In this document: piece after piece, positions 36,349 through 49,375 of the stretch
Numbering within the stretch: position 1 is the first letter of the stretch
How the letters are laid out: every line of letters begins with the position of its first letter
From: Acridotheres tristis
Taxonomy: Eukaryota; Chordata; Aves; Passeriformes; Sturnidae
Direction of reading: 5' to 3'
Length of the DNA: 64,000 nt
Assembly: GCA_037013685.1 (NCBI GenBank)
Contig: CM072919.1
Location: 34,729,320 to 34,793,319 of the forward strand
The notes under the pieces: model-generated
Databases searched by the model: none
What the model was told of the DNA's origin: nothing
The model's input: only the letters and a program-made list of their open reading frames with translations
Made by a program: the position numbers and the translations under genes

Positions 36349-38635
36349 GTAACTCTATTAAATGAAAGGGACAAAACAGCATCCTTCCCTGCAAATGTGG
36401 ACCTCTAGTAAGTATGGTATCCTAAGTGTGAGCCTTGTAATCTAGTAGCTCAGTTACTTTCAAGAGGAAAAATAAGTCTGTTTCAGGAGGGTTATTGGAA
36501 AAAGAAAGGAAAAAATAGGTGAAACTAACGAGAACAGTTTATCTACCTAAAATAAAGTGACTGAGATATTCAGCATTTTTTCTGTAACTAGAAAAGAATT
36601 ATTAATTTAAAAAAGAAATGTTTCTATGCATAAAAGAGAATTGAATTAGTTTAAAATACCATCAAAACTCATTTTTAAAGGACTCCAGAACTACAGATCT
36701 TCAGGATGCTTCCCACCACATTGCTATAAGCAAGTAAAGGAAAAGCCTTTCTGTCGTGAAAAGAACAGCTATATTGTTTTTTATTGATTTCTTCTGCAAG
36801 TATATTGATAAATGAGAAAATTTTTGAATACAAATGGCAGCTGGGTGCCTGAACTATATAGCCTTCATGGGGACAGGACCCTAAGCGTTACTTCTGCTTT
36901 TGAAAGACAGATAGCAATAGCAAGTAGGTATTCTGCCTACCTACTTATCAACCTAGAGCAAAAATGTAGCATAGAGGAGCACAGGCGTGGGAAGACAGCA
37001 GAAGACTTGAAAATAGGACTGTAGGCATATAACCAGACCTATAACAGGGTTACTAAAACTCACCAAGGTCAGCTACTGATCAGCAAATGAATGCAACCCT
37101 ACGATCTGAGTAATGTCAGCTTCAGATGTAGCAAAGAGAGCAAGTAAGAGGTATTAAAGATAAAGAAGTCACCAAAAATGGTGAAATCAGATATGGGCTG
37201 GAAAAACTAACTGTACATAATTTGAAATATAAGTGTTAGCATCATTTAACAGATTAATAATCATTATTTGACTAGACTATAAGACTTTTCTAGACTTAGA
37301 GTAAATTTTTATTCTCTGTTCCTTTGGACCATTTAAATGTCACAAATTAGTGCAATGAATTGCAGGATAATTTGGCAAGTTAGTGGGCAATCTGGATGAA
37401 ACAATTTGGTAGAGAATCTGTGCAAATTACACTGTTTAAGTGTAGTTTAACAGAGTGAACCCACTGAAAACCTTCAGCTTCAGTGGGAGTTCAATCCGTG
37501 CAGCTTCAGTTAGAGTCTCACCCAGCTCAGAGAACCTGAAATTTCACTGTAAGCAGCCGACTCAGTGCAACTTCAATTAGTGTATCTTGGATAGTAAGGA
37601 TGTCTTGGACCTTTGCTGGCCACCTACTAAGCCCTCTGGGAACAGCACTGAAAGATCATCCAACAATTTTCTTGGTCTTGCAGCTAGCTAGCGCAAACAG
37701 GAAGTTAACTGGACTTCAAAGGTCTTCTTCATCTTTGCTTCCACTACAGAGGAACAAGGGCTTTGTGAAAAGGATACAGAGTCATGGGAAACAAAAGGTT
37801 TCCTAGCATCACTGACCAGTAGTAGACCCACAAAACAAGGCTAAAAGCCTTTAGCAGTGCTTAGAAGAACCTGAAAAACCCAGATGTGAGGAATCAGATC
37901 TCTTCCACACAAAATGTACTGCCGCTTAGAAACCCAGCAGTTTCCTATATATATCCACAGCAAATAAAGCCCCAGAGAAAAGAAGCAGTGCCATAATTCA
38001 AGTAATTTTGTGACTTTTTATTAGAATAGGCTCAGAAGCAACACTAGAGTAAATGTGACGACGGAACAGAGAATTTGTGATTCACAACATGAAAATATCT
38101 TGTTTCCAAGTGACAGACTTATCTAAAAGATGGGAGTTGAACAGAAACCAGAGCAGTTTGAAAAAATTTGAATACGTCCTACACCATTAGTGAGTAGCAG
38201 ATAATGCCAGACATAGCACCATAAAACAATGAGAAGGAGGCACATCACTAATACATGGCTTCCTGCTGAACATCACAGCAAGAAACACTCTGACAGAGCA
38301 ATGTGCTACAGACACTCTTGCTGAACTCAGCTGCATGATGCCTTGGCCACTTGCCATGCCAACCAAATGAAGCCAGTAAGGTGGTCCACTGGCAGGAGTC
38401 AGGGAGGAATTCCACTGCAGGCAGTCAAAACAGTGACTGGCCTTCAAATAAAGACTTATGGCTTGGGTCTCCACACGGTCTCTGCATTGAATCTGTCTTG
38501 AACTTGAGCACTGCAAAGAGCAGAAGACGTGTTTATTGGAAAAGTAAGATCAAGGGTACTGAAGTGAAGCATTCCAGTAAAAGAGCTTCTACCAGCTGAA
38601 ACTCCACTGCTGCATGCTAGACTTTGGAAATTTAG

Positions 38636-38640
38636 CTAAG
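38636..38640. repeat. Left target-site duplication (CTAAG)
   Basis: CTAAG lies immediately before the TG of the solo LTR and is repeated exactly at 39358-39362. Confidence 0.9.
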
Positions 38641-39357
38641 TGTTGGAGGTTGAGTGTTCCCCTTTTTCTCTCTGTGGAATTTTTCCCATTGTTATGCTAA
38701 GAACCTGTGGCTACCCCCTAGCTCAGACGGCTAGTCTCTCTCGCGGGGAGAGGGGGACAAGAGGGGGAAACACCGCCATGTCCAGGCAGCAGGTAAACGA
38801 GAGGTTTGGCAGTCGCTCTCTCTCGCTCATGGAATCGGCGGAAAGACGGCCGGTGCTGCTGCCTGTCACACCCTCCGGCCATCCCAGCGCCGGGAGCCAC
38901 GTTCCCTGCTGTTGGACTGCTGCCTTCCCTCTTTCAGTCTGCCAGCTCCGGACACCCTGCTGGGCACCGCGACCGACACCGTGAACACAGAGGTCTCTCC
39001 CCCATCCCTGTCCCACCTGGGACGCTGCCACAACCATCACCCCAGTCCTCCCGCAGCTGCGGCGGTGGGATCTGCCCACAGCACCGGTAACTGCAGGGCA
39101 AGGAAAAGGTGTCTGCAGCTGAAAAAGGACTAAAACTGAGTTATTGTTTGTTCGTTGTCAGTTTCATAACTGTTGTTGGTTTTGTTTGTCTTGTTAGATA
39201 TATTAGTAAAGAACTGTTATTCCTACCTCCATACCTTTGCCTAAGAGCCCCTTAATTTCAAAATTATAGTAAATTGAAGGGAGGGGGGTTTATACTCTCC
39301 GTTTCAAGGAAAGGCTCCTGTCTCTTTTAGCAAATACCTGTCTGTCAAACCAAGACA
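38641..39357 (+). mobile_element. Solo LTR of an avian endogenous retrovirus
   Basis: The 717-bp block begins TGTTGGAGGTTGAGTGTTCC and ends CTGTCAAACCAAGACA, so it has TG...CA ends. It is flanked by a perfect 5-bp duplication CTAAG. A 5-bp duplication is usual for ERVL-type and some other retroviruses. The 3' part (TATTAGTAAAGAACTGTTATT, then CCCCTTAATTTCAAAATTAT) matches a common avian LTR family as I remember it. An AGTAAA poly(A)-type signal lies at 39205-39210. The centre (38735-39080) is CpG-rich. No internal retroviral sequence adjoins it, so it is the product of recombination between two LTRs. The ends and duplication are seen directly; the family name is not assigned. Confidence 0.92.
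39205..39210 (+). terminator. AGTAAA poly(A)-type signal in solo LTR
   Basis: A variant hexamer after the T/G-rich stretch in the 3' third of the LTR, in the position expected for the R region. Confidence 0.45.
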
Positions 39358-39362
39358 CTAAG
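39358..39362. repeat. Right target-site duplication (CTAAG)
   Basis: Exact repeat of 38636-38640, directly after the terminal CA of the solo LTR. Confidence 0.9.
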
Positions 39363-42300
39363 TGATATAAAGAGATGATTGTGTTCATACAATCTTTTAG
39401 AAATAAACTGTTGACTACGTCTAGGGCTGTAATTGAACACAGGTGCACCTAGACTCGTTTCTGAGAAGTTTAGAAAGTAGTGGGGTCCTTTCTGAACCTT
39501 ATGACTCAATGGCAGGATCTCCCTGAATGTTTTGTCTGGCCCTGTCCCTATGAAATCAATAATCAAGTGTACCATGCCATCAAATCTTGTTAAACCACTG
39601 ACACTTCACCATTAAACTTCGTTAGCTTACTACTTTATATCAGTGAAGTATATTGTTGTTTCTCTCTTATGAGTGAAGTGCATTACTCCATCCTCACCAG
39701 TCACTTCTGAAGGACCACTTAGAGAGATGCCAGAGCTAATCTGAATTTGATTCACTCCATTTGAGAAAAATGCTGGTGTTTGCTAGTTCTTTAGGAAAAA
39801 GCACCTTGACACCGAATACTCTCGTTGTGTGATTCTAGTGATGACTTAAAGGCTTCAGCTGGCATTCTTTCTAAAGAGAGAACCCTGGATACCCAGGTCT
39901 TCCTGACCCATCCAGACAGCTAAAGCTACCTTTTTAATTACTAATCTATGTTTATTACAAATGCACTCTTTGACTAATGAGATAATACCATAATGCCTTA
40001 TTCCACTTCAACCCTACAGGTGTCAAGGGACTTGAAATGAGTATAGTAATACCAGAATTCAGAAGGTAACCACTAGCAACACAAAGACAGAATGAAGTTA
40101 TGTAATATGTCCTCATGATACCCTTCCCCATCATGTACTTCGACAGGAGGGAAGTGTCTGTGTGGAGGGGAATAGGGCAGTAGAGGCAATTCCAATGATG
40201 ACAGAGTTAGTCTGAGATCTCAGTCACTCCTGATTTGGAATAAGGGAATGGGGTATCTATCATGCAGAGAGAAAACTACAAATAATGCTCTGCAAGGTAC
40301 TTGACAGAGATAACTAATGTCTGAGATGTCTGGTTAAAAGACAGCTCCAAGCCCGAAGCCTTTCTGCTGTATTAGCACCACCACACATCTAGGTTACCTG
40401 TCTCTGGGCTTTCCCAAGAGGTCTGAACTCAGACAGAGAAAGCTATCATCTCCTTGTGTAGACAGTTCTAAGTAATCTCATGGCCCTGTCATATCCTGTT
40501 ACAGGAATTATTTCACCCTAGGTGCTTGTTTAAATACTTGGTTTAAGGATAGCCCTAGTTGTTTACTGCCTCTATATTTCTTCCTTCACCAGTTTGAAAA
40601 GAAGGCAAAGGCTTCATAATGTTTTAGGTCAGTACAAAATTGAAAGAAAATACATGCAGGATAGTAAAGAAACTAGGAAACAGAATCTGAGTTACAGAAC
40701 AGAGAAAGAAGAAAATAAAGAGCGGATTTGTTACCTACAGGCCATAAACTTCATATTAATTTTCATTTCCATTATCACTTAAGTCACTGTTAAACAATTT
40801 GTCATTACTGGAAAATAGATTTGTAAGCCTTTCTTTGAGATCTAAACCACTAGGAAAGTATCTTCCTACCATCTCTCCTGTACTGCAAAAACCCACCTTT
40901 ATTTCTTCAGGTAAGTTATATAATATGAGTGTAATAGTTTATCTGTAGACATGGTATTATTGGTATTATCCTAAAGGAAGACACAGGGAGATTAAAAAAA
41001 GGGAAAAAAAAAAAGAGCGAGAGAGGACCATTAACAGATTTAACACAAATTCAGAGCTTAGACAAAAAAGAGAGAGAGCCAGGGCATGGGTGCTATGCCA
41101 ACATGATCTCTTAGAACAGCTCTTTCTCCAGGCTCATTAGTTTTGCCATAGCACTTGGTCATGGGCTGTGGTGAGTCTGCGTCTATACACTTAATAGAAA
41201 TACCTAACATCTCAGACTCCATCCATGTAAGGCAAACAACTGGCAGGAACTGAGCAGCAGTCTGACATCTTTTATAAACCTTGACCTTGCTTAGCCCTTC
41301 TTATAAGAGTTAAAACATAATCCTCTTCACCATTTTCACTCATGCATGGCTGATGTTTCTACCTGTGCTATGCTGGATGCATCCTTACAAATGACCTGTT
41401 TGTGAGAAGGATGTGGCTGCTGGAACTGGTCCTGCCCATCACAGGGACGCTGTCCCAGGAGGAGATGAGGTGCAGCGGTGGGGGAACAAGGATGCTGTTG
41501 CTGAGGTTTCAAGCTGTGGCTGTCGTGCTGGCTGCAGCCCGTTTCATACAGTGAGGCTGCAAAGGAAGAAGACCATGAATGTAAAGGAGCACCACTACCC
41601 TCTATGGTGCAAGCCCAGTGACCCAGAGACAATTGCACCATGCTGTTCACGCTGTTGCTGGCCTCAGCTGGAGACATGTCACAAATGTCAGGGCATGAAG
41701 GCAAACCCAGAGGGAAAGCAGGACCAGTCCTTAAAAAACAGCTTTTCCCAAAAAAGACCACATGCACCTCTACTTCCCATAACTGTCATTGTTCACAATG
41801 TAGTGGATTCAACTAAATTTCTTCAAAACACGTCAGATCTGGTATGGAACAGTGACTCTATTGCAGTTAAAAGTCCTTGTCTATTTTTCTTGTGTCTTCA
41901 GCTGAGGCCACTGATGATACAAAGACAGGCAGCCAGAATCTGTGGTTTGCTATCAGCAAGAACATGTGCAAAGCTGTAAACTGGCACTCCTTTCTCTTGC
42001 TAAAGTAGATATTTGCCTTCTTTCCCTGCCTGCCCAAAGGTACTTGCACATCTTTTATTTGGACATGCTACTTCAGCTTTTGTACCCTGAGCAGAAATTA
42101 CAGATTTGATGTTCCCACCCATTAGTCCCCCCTGGCAGGATTGCCCCAAGGATCAGTGAATATGTAGTGCTGTCTTGCTGCCTCTTATTTCCACCACAAC
42201 CAGGAATCAGGTGAGGTCATGACAACTCTGCTTTTCACCCTGTGTCCTGCAAATGGAATAGTCAGTGTCACTCTGCAGTCTGGTGCAGTGACATGACATG

Positions 42301-44819
42301 TTGCCTTCCAGCAGACCTGCTCTAGCAGGCCTGAGACTGATCCACCCCCTGCCTGCACCCGGATATGTTCCCATCCTGCTTGCTACAGGCTATAAGGTAG
42401 ATATGCATGAAGAGGTGGAAATTACAATTAGAGCCAGAACAGGGACATTACATTTCACTCACAAACTTATGAAATATTAGTAAAAGCTTAGTGCAGTAGT
42501 AGACCCTAATTCACCTAGTGGATTATGATCACAGTGCAGTATTCATGTTATGTACCGTGGGATTTCAACATTTGGTTGAAAAAGAGAACAGAGGGAGAGA
42601 AAAGTGCAAAACTAGTTGAGTAGCCCAAAGCAATGTATCCCAGACTTATTCAGGCAGCCACTACATTTCCTGGTTTACAGGAGAGAACTGGAGAAAGGGG
42701 TCAATGCTTTTACCTAGGTAATTAAAGCCTAAAAGTTAAGTGAAACAGGAGAAAATTTCCAAGCAACATGGTGCATGAGTTTCTCTGCACACGGTAGACG
42801 AGGAAATTTTTGAACTCTATCAACACATAGCACTGCAACTAGAAGACAAATTTATTTTGCAGGACATTTTAAAAATATTTAGGAAACCCTGCAACCCTAA
42901 ATTGAACATTGTATTTGAGCAGCACCAATTTTTGTCTCATCATGTTGTAACAAATGGAACTGACACACATATACAGCCAAACCGAGGCAGAATGAGCAGC
43001 AGCAACAGTCTGAGATTACTGAAAATGATATGCTTAGAGACAAAATTGTTTTCCATGTGACTGACAAGAGGCTGGGAGAGAGGTTATTAAGGGAAATGGA
43101 TTTGTGCTTGCAAAAAGGCAATAGATGTCTGCCAGGTCTTGGAAGCCATGCACTGCTAGAAGCGATAATGTCTGGGCAAAGTATTGAAAAGTCTGTATAA
43201 TAATACTGTCAATGGAAACAGCATGAAAAGTGGCAGATATAGAGCTCAGCCGTGAACAAGACATGCAAATCAGCAATAAAGACAGAGAAGGCACTGGCCT
43301 TCCTGCTACTGAAAATTGTTCTGCATGGACAGCAAAGGAGATGCTAAGGCCAGAGCTTTCTTCCCCCAGTGCAAACCTTTTCCAAAAATCAGAAGAACCC
43401 AATGTCTCTTCCTAAGCTATGCCTGCCAAAAGTAGAAGTAAGAGGATGTCTCAGCTTTGGAAAACATTTTCTGGTGCTGAAATTGATAATAATATCTGAT
43501 TTTGTTAAAGAAGGTCTAGGAACTGACCAATTAAATAAGATCCTATTTAATCCAGAAATTAGGAAACAGACACCCATATCACTAATTGTTGTAGAAAGCT
43601 AATGCCCAGAGTCATGAAGGAAAACAGAGCTGCAGTACATAACTATCTACAATCACAGAAAAAGGCATAATGATGAGACTATAGGGAACAAAAAACATTG
43701 TATTTGTAATCTGAGGAAATTACTGAAATATTAATGAAGGAACATTACTCTTTTATGAACCCTGTGCATTGCTCAAAGATCCCTCCAGAAGCTGGGAGAG
43801 TGGAGACAGAGGACACCCAGCTGCTATGACACGGTGTGCCAAATACGGGTTTTTTTCCTCTTTCTTTCTCCTTTCTTTAACAATGATTCCTGCCTGCTCT
43901 TCTGATGCTGCTGTTTTCATGTGCATGGAGTTGGGCCTACTGGGAGCTAGTCAGAGTGATGGCTGATTGTGCAAAACTTTCCTTGAGTGCAGTTCAATGC
44001 CACCCTTTGTGGGACTGTTTAGGCACATCAACAGGCCAAGCTCTTCTATTCTGCATGAGGCAAGGCAAAAGGAGAAAATAAAAACTTTGAGGAGGAATAA
44101 AGTGCTAGGAATAACCTACTACTACATATCCATACCCTTTGGCCCAGCAGAGGAGCATAGGATGAGTGGTGCTGGCAAGTCTTAAGGGCAGTGACCTGGA
44201 CAAGAAATTGACAAACTTGTAGTTCAGTTCAGCATGGAGTTTCCGCCTCTCTACTCTGCTACTTTTGTTTTCCTACTCCTAGCCACTCATATCTATGCGT
44301 AAAAATACAAAAACAGAAAAAAAAAATTATATATACTATAGCAAAAGACATTAGAGATTTCTGAGCCAGGCAGTGCTGCATCAGGGACCAGCTCATTTAA
44401 AGCTCCAAGGTCAAGTGAACTTGCAGAACTGGTGAGAACTAGTGCACAGCCCAGAAAAGTTTGGTGGAACTGGACCTAAGGCATCCATCAAAGGGGACTG
44501 GGGATGATGAGCCATACTCTGGGACTTGGCTTTGCTCATCTAGTTAAAATCAGTAGCTTTTGCATAAGCAGTTTTCTGTAACTGGTGAACTGCCTGGAAT
44601 GCTGCTGAAAAGTTCCAGAATTCTGAGGGGCAGTTTAATTACAAACTCCTATGAAGCTGGGAGATGCCATGGAGGAGGTTCCTGCTGTGAACAGCACAGG
44701 CATAATGAGTCAAATTCTTCAACAGACGCAAACCAGCTCAGTAGAGGTTGTCTGTAGAGTCGCTGCCAGTTTTCAGAAAAGGTCTGATGCATTGATTGCC
44801 ACGTTTCTTGCTTCCTGAA
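39363..44819. other. Unique non-coding sequence with one longer reading frame
   Basis: No gene supported. The frame at plus 41413-41979 (188 codons) is the longest in the window. It is Cys-rich near its middle but matches no family I know, and a 143-codon minus frame overlaps it. A purine-rich run lies near 40.99-41.03 kb. Confidence 0.5.
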
Positions 44820-45037
44820 TGTCTTGATTCCAAGTGGGATAGTTAATTGTTTGGGTTTTTTTCTAGGACCTGCTGTAGTGCTGTGGTTTGCATTTACTAT
44901 GAGAATAATGTTGATAAGACACTGAAGTTTCCTGTGCTCTGCTAGTGAGCAGGTGCACAAAAAGCTGAGAGGGAGCATGGCCAGGACAGGGCCTGAACTG
45001 ACCAAAGGGATATTTTATATCACAGAACTTTATGTTC

Positions 45038-45052
45038 ACTATATAAACTGAG
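45038..45052 (+). promoter_or_regulatory. TATA box of solo LTR
   Basis: CTATATAAACTGAGG lies downstream of the U3-like sequence and upstream of the T-rich R/U5-like part, as in intact copies of this LTR type. Confidence 0.65.
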
Positions 45053-45195
45053 GGAAGTTGGCCAGAGGGCATCCGTTACTGCTCAGGGACAGACTGAGCA
45101 GTCCTAAGTGGGTGATGAGCAATTTAATTGTGTATCACTTGCTTAAAATTGAGTTTTATTCCTCTTTATCTTTTTGTTATATTCCTTTTCTTTAC

Positions 45196-45212
45196 TATTG
45201 TTGTTGTTGTTA
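45196..45212. repeat. (TTG)n run inside solo LTR
   Basis: Five TTG units in the part of the LTR that is normally rich in T and prone to short repeats. Confidence 0.75.
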
Positions 45213-48200
45213 CATAATTACCTTATTTTGTTTATTAAACTGTTCTCTTCTCAAGCCATGGTACTTGCCATTTTCCAATTCTCTTCTGCATCCCACCACA
45301 GGGAAGATGGGTGAACAAATGGCTGTGTGGTACTTAATTGCTGCCTGGGTTTAACTACAGTACTGAGAAATGCACTGAAATAGACTGACAGGAATCTTAT
45401 CTCGCTTAGAATCCAGGCCTATTTACCTAAGTAATAGAGAAAGGGCTAGAGTATAGAAATTTCTTCTCCAATTCCACCAAGTATCCTGTCATCCTCCCTG
45501 GTGTGCCTGCTTCTCTAGATCCCAAAGCCTTTATTAAACCTCATCCCTTGGAGCTGCAGTCAATTAACAGGCTGTAGTTGTGATGGGCTGTTAAAACACC
45601 ATTGTCAGTGGTGTATTTGAAACCTGTATCTGCAAATTAACTAGTGTACGAGCATGAGAATCAAGTGTATTTTTAAAATTGTGTCATCCCTAATTAATGG
45701 ATTTTCTCAGGCTTAAAACATAATCAGTCCTAGATAACCCTCTGGCAAGTGGCAGATACTTACTTTAATATGTATTTGATCTCTGAACAAAATCTTTATT
45801 TTCAGGGGGATTTTTCATTCTTATTGCTAATTGTTCCCAATGTACAACTGATGCTTCTCCCCAGAATCTGTTAGATTTGTCTGCTGCATCTGTGCCTTAT
45901 ACAAAAGTGGTCCAGAAAGCTACAGCCTGAACTATGGCAAATGGTTATTATTTAGATGCATTTAAGATTTTCTACATCAGGCTGAACAAATACAAAATAA
46001 CCTGGAGAGTGCTCTGTTTGGTAAATCTATTGCACATTGTTATTAAGGAGCAAAATGAAATCTAAAAAGTATACCTCTGCAAGCCACATTCTACATAGCT
46101 ACCACAGAGTTTTCCAAGAAACAGTTCAAAATGAAACAGGTAGTAGGCAATGAGGCATTATTTGCTACCCGTAGGGCAGATAACAGTCATCCAGTTTAAT
46201 CACCACCATGAGTCCAGGACAACTTTCCTAGCCAGCATCTCCACTTCAAAAACAAACTGTACAGCATCTCTTCTGGAACCTGTCCATGTCAGCTAAAAGC
46301 TCCAGCTGAGAAAGAAGTCATCATTCTGGGTAAGATATTTCCAGAGAAGCACATGCCGATAATGTGATGCTGCAGAGCACCTAGATGGGATCAAAGACAG
46401 TGACTGTGAGCTGTTGTTCCACTTTTCCAGCCAGACAGGATAGGCACTACAGGGATAGGCTACCTTAGTGAGGTTTTTACCTTGCTCTTCTGCCTCTAGC
46501 TAGCACAACAGACCTTTCATCCTTGTGAGGACCCTTCTCTCTTCAAGGCTGATCATGACAACTTAGATGTCCCTGGCACAGAGAGGACTACCCCGAGCCA
46601 CTCATTCACTTGTGGTGTCTGCTGCCTCTGTTTTGTGGGCTAGCCATGGCTCAACCCTTGCTGCAGCTCTGAACACAGTTTTACAGGACTTCTAGGGCCT
46701 AGGATCTCTTGGGTGAACTTGGACATGTAAATCATGGCTGAGACATGCACTCATAAAATGATTCATTTAATCTAAGCAGACTTCTTCAGAAAAGGAGTAT
46801 GAAGGCACCAGTCTCTCTCTTTTTTTGTGTATACTGATGCAAACACAGTATAAATGTGAAAATGACTTTGTTGTTACAACTGCTCAGTCCTTCAGCTTCC
46901 TCTCAAAAGAGAAATGTTCACCTTTATCCACCTGTTTCCTCGGCACCTGAACTGCCAAAAAATGAATTATTTTCTTTTCTCCAATGTGACAGTGTCCCTC
47001 CCAGCCTGGTAATCACAATACAATTGCATCCGCACAAGAAATACATCTACTCTGCAGGTGTATTCAGCAAAGATGTAAAAGGTACTACAATCTCCTTAAT
47101 ATGACCTTGGCTTTCTAAAAACTGAAGTATTTCTCTTCCTCTGCTGTAACAGAAAACATACTTTCTTAAAGATCTTTTGATATATATCTAGCAAAAAATT
47201 ATCAATATCTGGTGTCTTGAGAACAATTCATTCTCAAAAGCTTTTAGTATCTGAATTTTTTCTCCTGCTAGACACTTTGTATAATGTAGGGGCATATTTG
47301 CAAGGAAAGAGAAAACCATTGACTTGCCGGTGACTGTATGAAGTAACTGAATTAATTAAAATAATATAGCACTTAGAAATTTTTAGAGAAGCTTCTCTGC
47401 TGGGAGGAAGGACATGTCAAAGTTTTATAGGATGAATTTGTAAAGGAAAAGAAGTCAAAGATATGAAGTTTGCATAATACCATATAACTGGTTTTATTTC
47501 TCTCAGGATATTAAAATATTTCTCACACAGTAGCAACACTACTCACAAATCACAACTCAAAAGTATTATGCCTGGTTTCCCTGAACTGATGCTAAACAAA
47601 GGAAAAAAGCACAGAGAAAACTAAAGCCAGGAAAGCTACAGATATATTCCAGAGAAGTTTCTATGTCAAAAATTCAAGAATAAAAGTGTTCCTTCGAGGG
47701 CTGTACCCTGCTTCCACACTAAGACTAACTTAAGCCTCTACATAACAACATCTCCTGGGAAGTTTCACAATTAACTGTAAAACCTCTTCTGTAAACCTAA
47801 TGGGTTGGCTGCTGAATTTACTGCAAACTCCAGAGACATTGTAATCCTTGGCAGTGTGTCTAGAACATGCCTCATATAAACACATAAGACCCAAGGAGCA
47901 GGCTTGCCCCAAGTTTCCTTCTGACTTTCTTTCTCCTTCCCTGCAGTTACAGAGCGCACAGGCCCCCAGTGACAGGGAGAATAGTCTCTCATCCATACTC
48001 TATGGCACCGCTCTATCCCCTACATACTGCAGCACTCATGTATCCTGTCTTACTACTTTCTTTTGGAGCTAAGAGCAAACAGGGACATGGCTTCATTAGT
48101 AACACCTGCTCGGTGTCAGGGTACTCAGTGCTGCATGTGACGTGTATCAGATATCACTGGAAAAGCATGCACAAGCATGATCTGCAAACAGAGATTTCCA

Positions 48201-48863
48201 AACAGCTGTTTGATAGGGAGAGCTGTGACTCTGGATGTGCTGAGCTCAGACATTTCCACCGCTGTTGCCTACCATAAGCAGCCATGCTGTTGGCAGAAGA
48301 CGACAGTACTCATGTCTCACACTCAGTTTGCTGTTCTGCATGTTAAACTGCCCTCGAGAGTAGATGGTGCTAAAAAACACCATCCTGCACTGGAGTACGG
48401 GAGGCAGTAACAATCTGACAGCTCTCAGATCTCAGTGAGATCTGAACACAGGCTTGCTGTGTCATTATAATTCTCAGTCCACGAGCAGACATGTGTGAAA
48501 TATGTACCATACCATATTCTTGCTACCAGGGCAGAGATGAAACTTGGTAAAGCAACAAAACTTGTTGACTGGATTGGGGCTCTATGCCAGATGATACAGA
48601 GAAGTTGGAGCTTGTGCCAGCATTTACACTCAGTTTCATGGATGCTTTATGTTTATCTCATTATGACATCCTACCCTTAAAGGGAAGGGAGCTTACAAAA
48701 TTCATAAATTCTCATGGTCAAAAGTAATGACAAAAGTCAGTGAATCCACAAAAGCTTTCAGAGTTCTATTAGTAAATTACACTCTTGGCATGGAAATTTG
48801 TATAAATTAGTCCCTGATATCCTGTATGAACACATGCCAGTAGGTTTTGGATAAAGGAATAGA

Positions 48864-49375
48864 GTGAAAGGAAAGAGAGAAAGAGACATGAATTACAGAA
48901 GAGGAGAGAGAATGAAAGGCAAAGAGATCACCAGTCCTGGCTCCAGACACAAACCAGCTGGAGTGTCCTGGGGGTGCCTATATACACCTGGTCTGGGTAG
49001 GAGTACATATTATTTTCCCACTCTTTTCACTTTCTATACAAACTTGTTATCATGCAGAGTCCATTCTTCTGGACTTTTCTGGAAAAGGGTTGGAGGGCTT
49101 CAGGGGTCTGGAATAGTCCCTTCCCACTTCTCAGCCTCATCCCTGTGCTTGTGCTGTGTTGTGCTCATCTCCAGGAGCAAGAACAAGGACGTTTGTCCCA
49201 GAGATGTGCTGCCCTACTTCCTTATGGCTTCTCCTCCAGCCACATCCTGTTCTTTCTCAGTGTATTATTACCAACAATTCTTGGCTGTTATCACCAACAG
49301 TCCATGGTTGGCTCCACAGCTGTCTGGCTATTGATGTTTGAGGCGTACACATGAGTCCTCTTGTCTTCTAGGATT
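48864..49375 (+). mobile_element. Possible degenerate LTR-like repeat
   Basis: A purine-rich start with repeated GAGAAAGAGA motifs passes into CCTATATACACC (TATA-like, near 48.98 kb) and then into a more GC-balanced block ending near GGCTATTGATGTTTGAGGCG. The composition changes sharply from its flanks, and the wording is reminiscent of avian LTRs, but I cannot match it to a family or define TG...CA ends. It could equally be unique sequence. Confidence 0.25.

Larger units (their letters stand above)
33097..38635. other. Unique non-coding sequence
   Basis: No gene recognised. It contains a poly(A) run and a (TA)n run (listed) and long AT-rich stretches. The 119-codon frame at 34556-34915 and the 128-codon minus frame at 35831-36217 have no recognisable domain. 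Confidence 0.55.
44820..45359 (+). mobile_element. Solo LTR of a second avian endogenous retrovirus family
   Basis: The order of blocks matches a widespread avian LTR as I remember it: GGGATAGTTAATT near the start, GAGAATAATGTTGATAAGAC, CCAAAGGGATATTTTATATC, a TATA box in CACTATATAAACTGAGGG, GGTGATGAGCAATTTAATTG, TTATTAAACTGTTCTCTTCTC, and an end reading GGGTTTAACTACA. Plus orientation follows from the TATA box. It starts TG and ends CA with this choice of limits. No matching target-site duplication was found (left flank CCTGAA, right flank GTACTG), so one edge may be decayed. It differs from the 38.6-kb and 20.1-kb LTRs. Confidence 0.85.
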
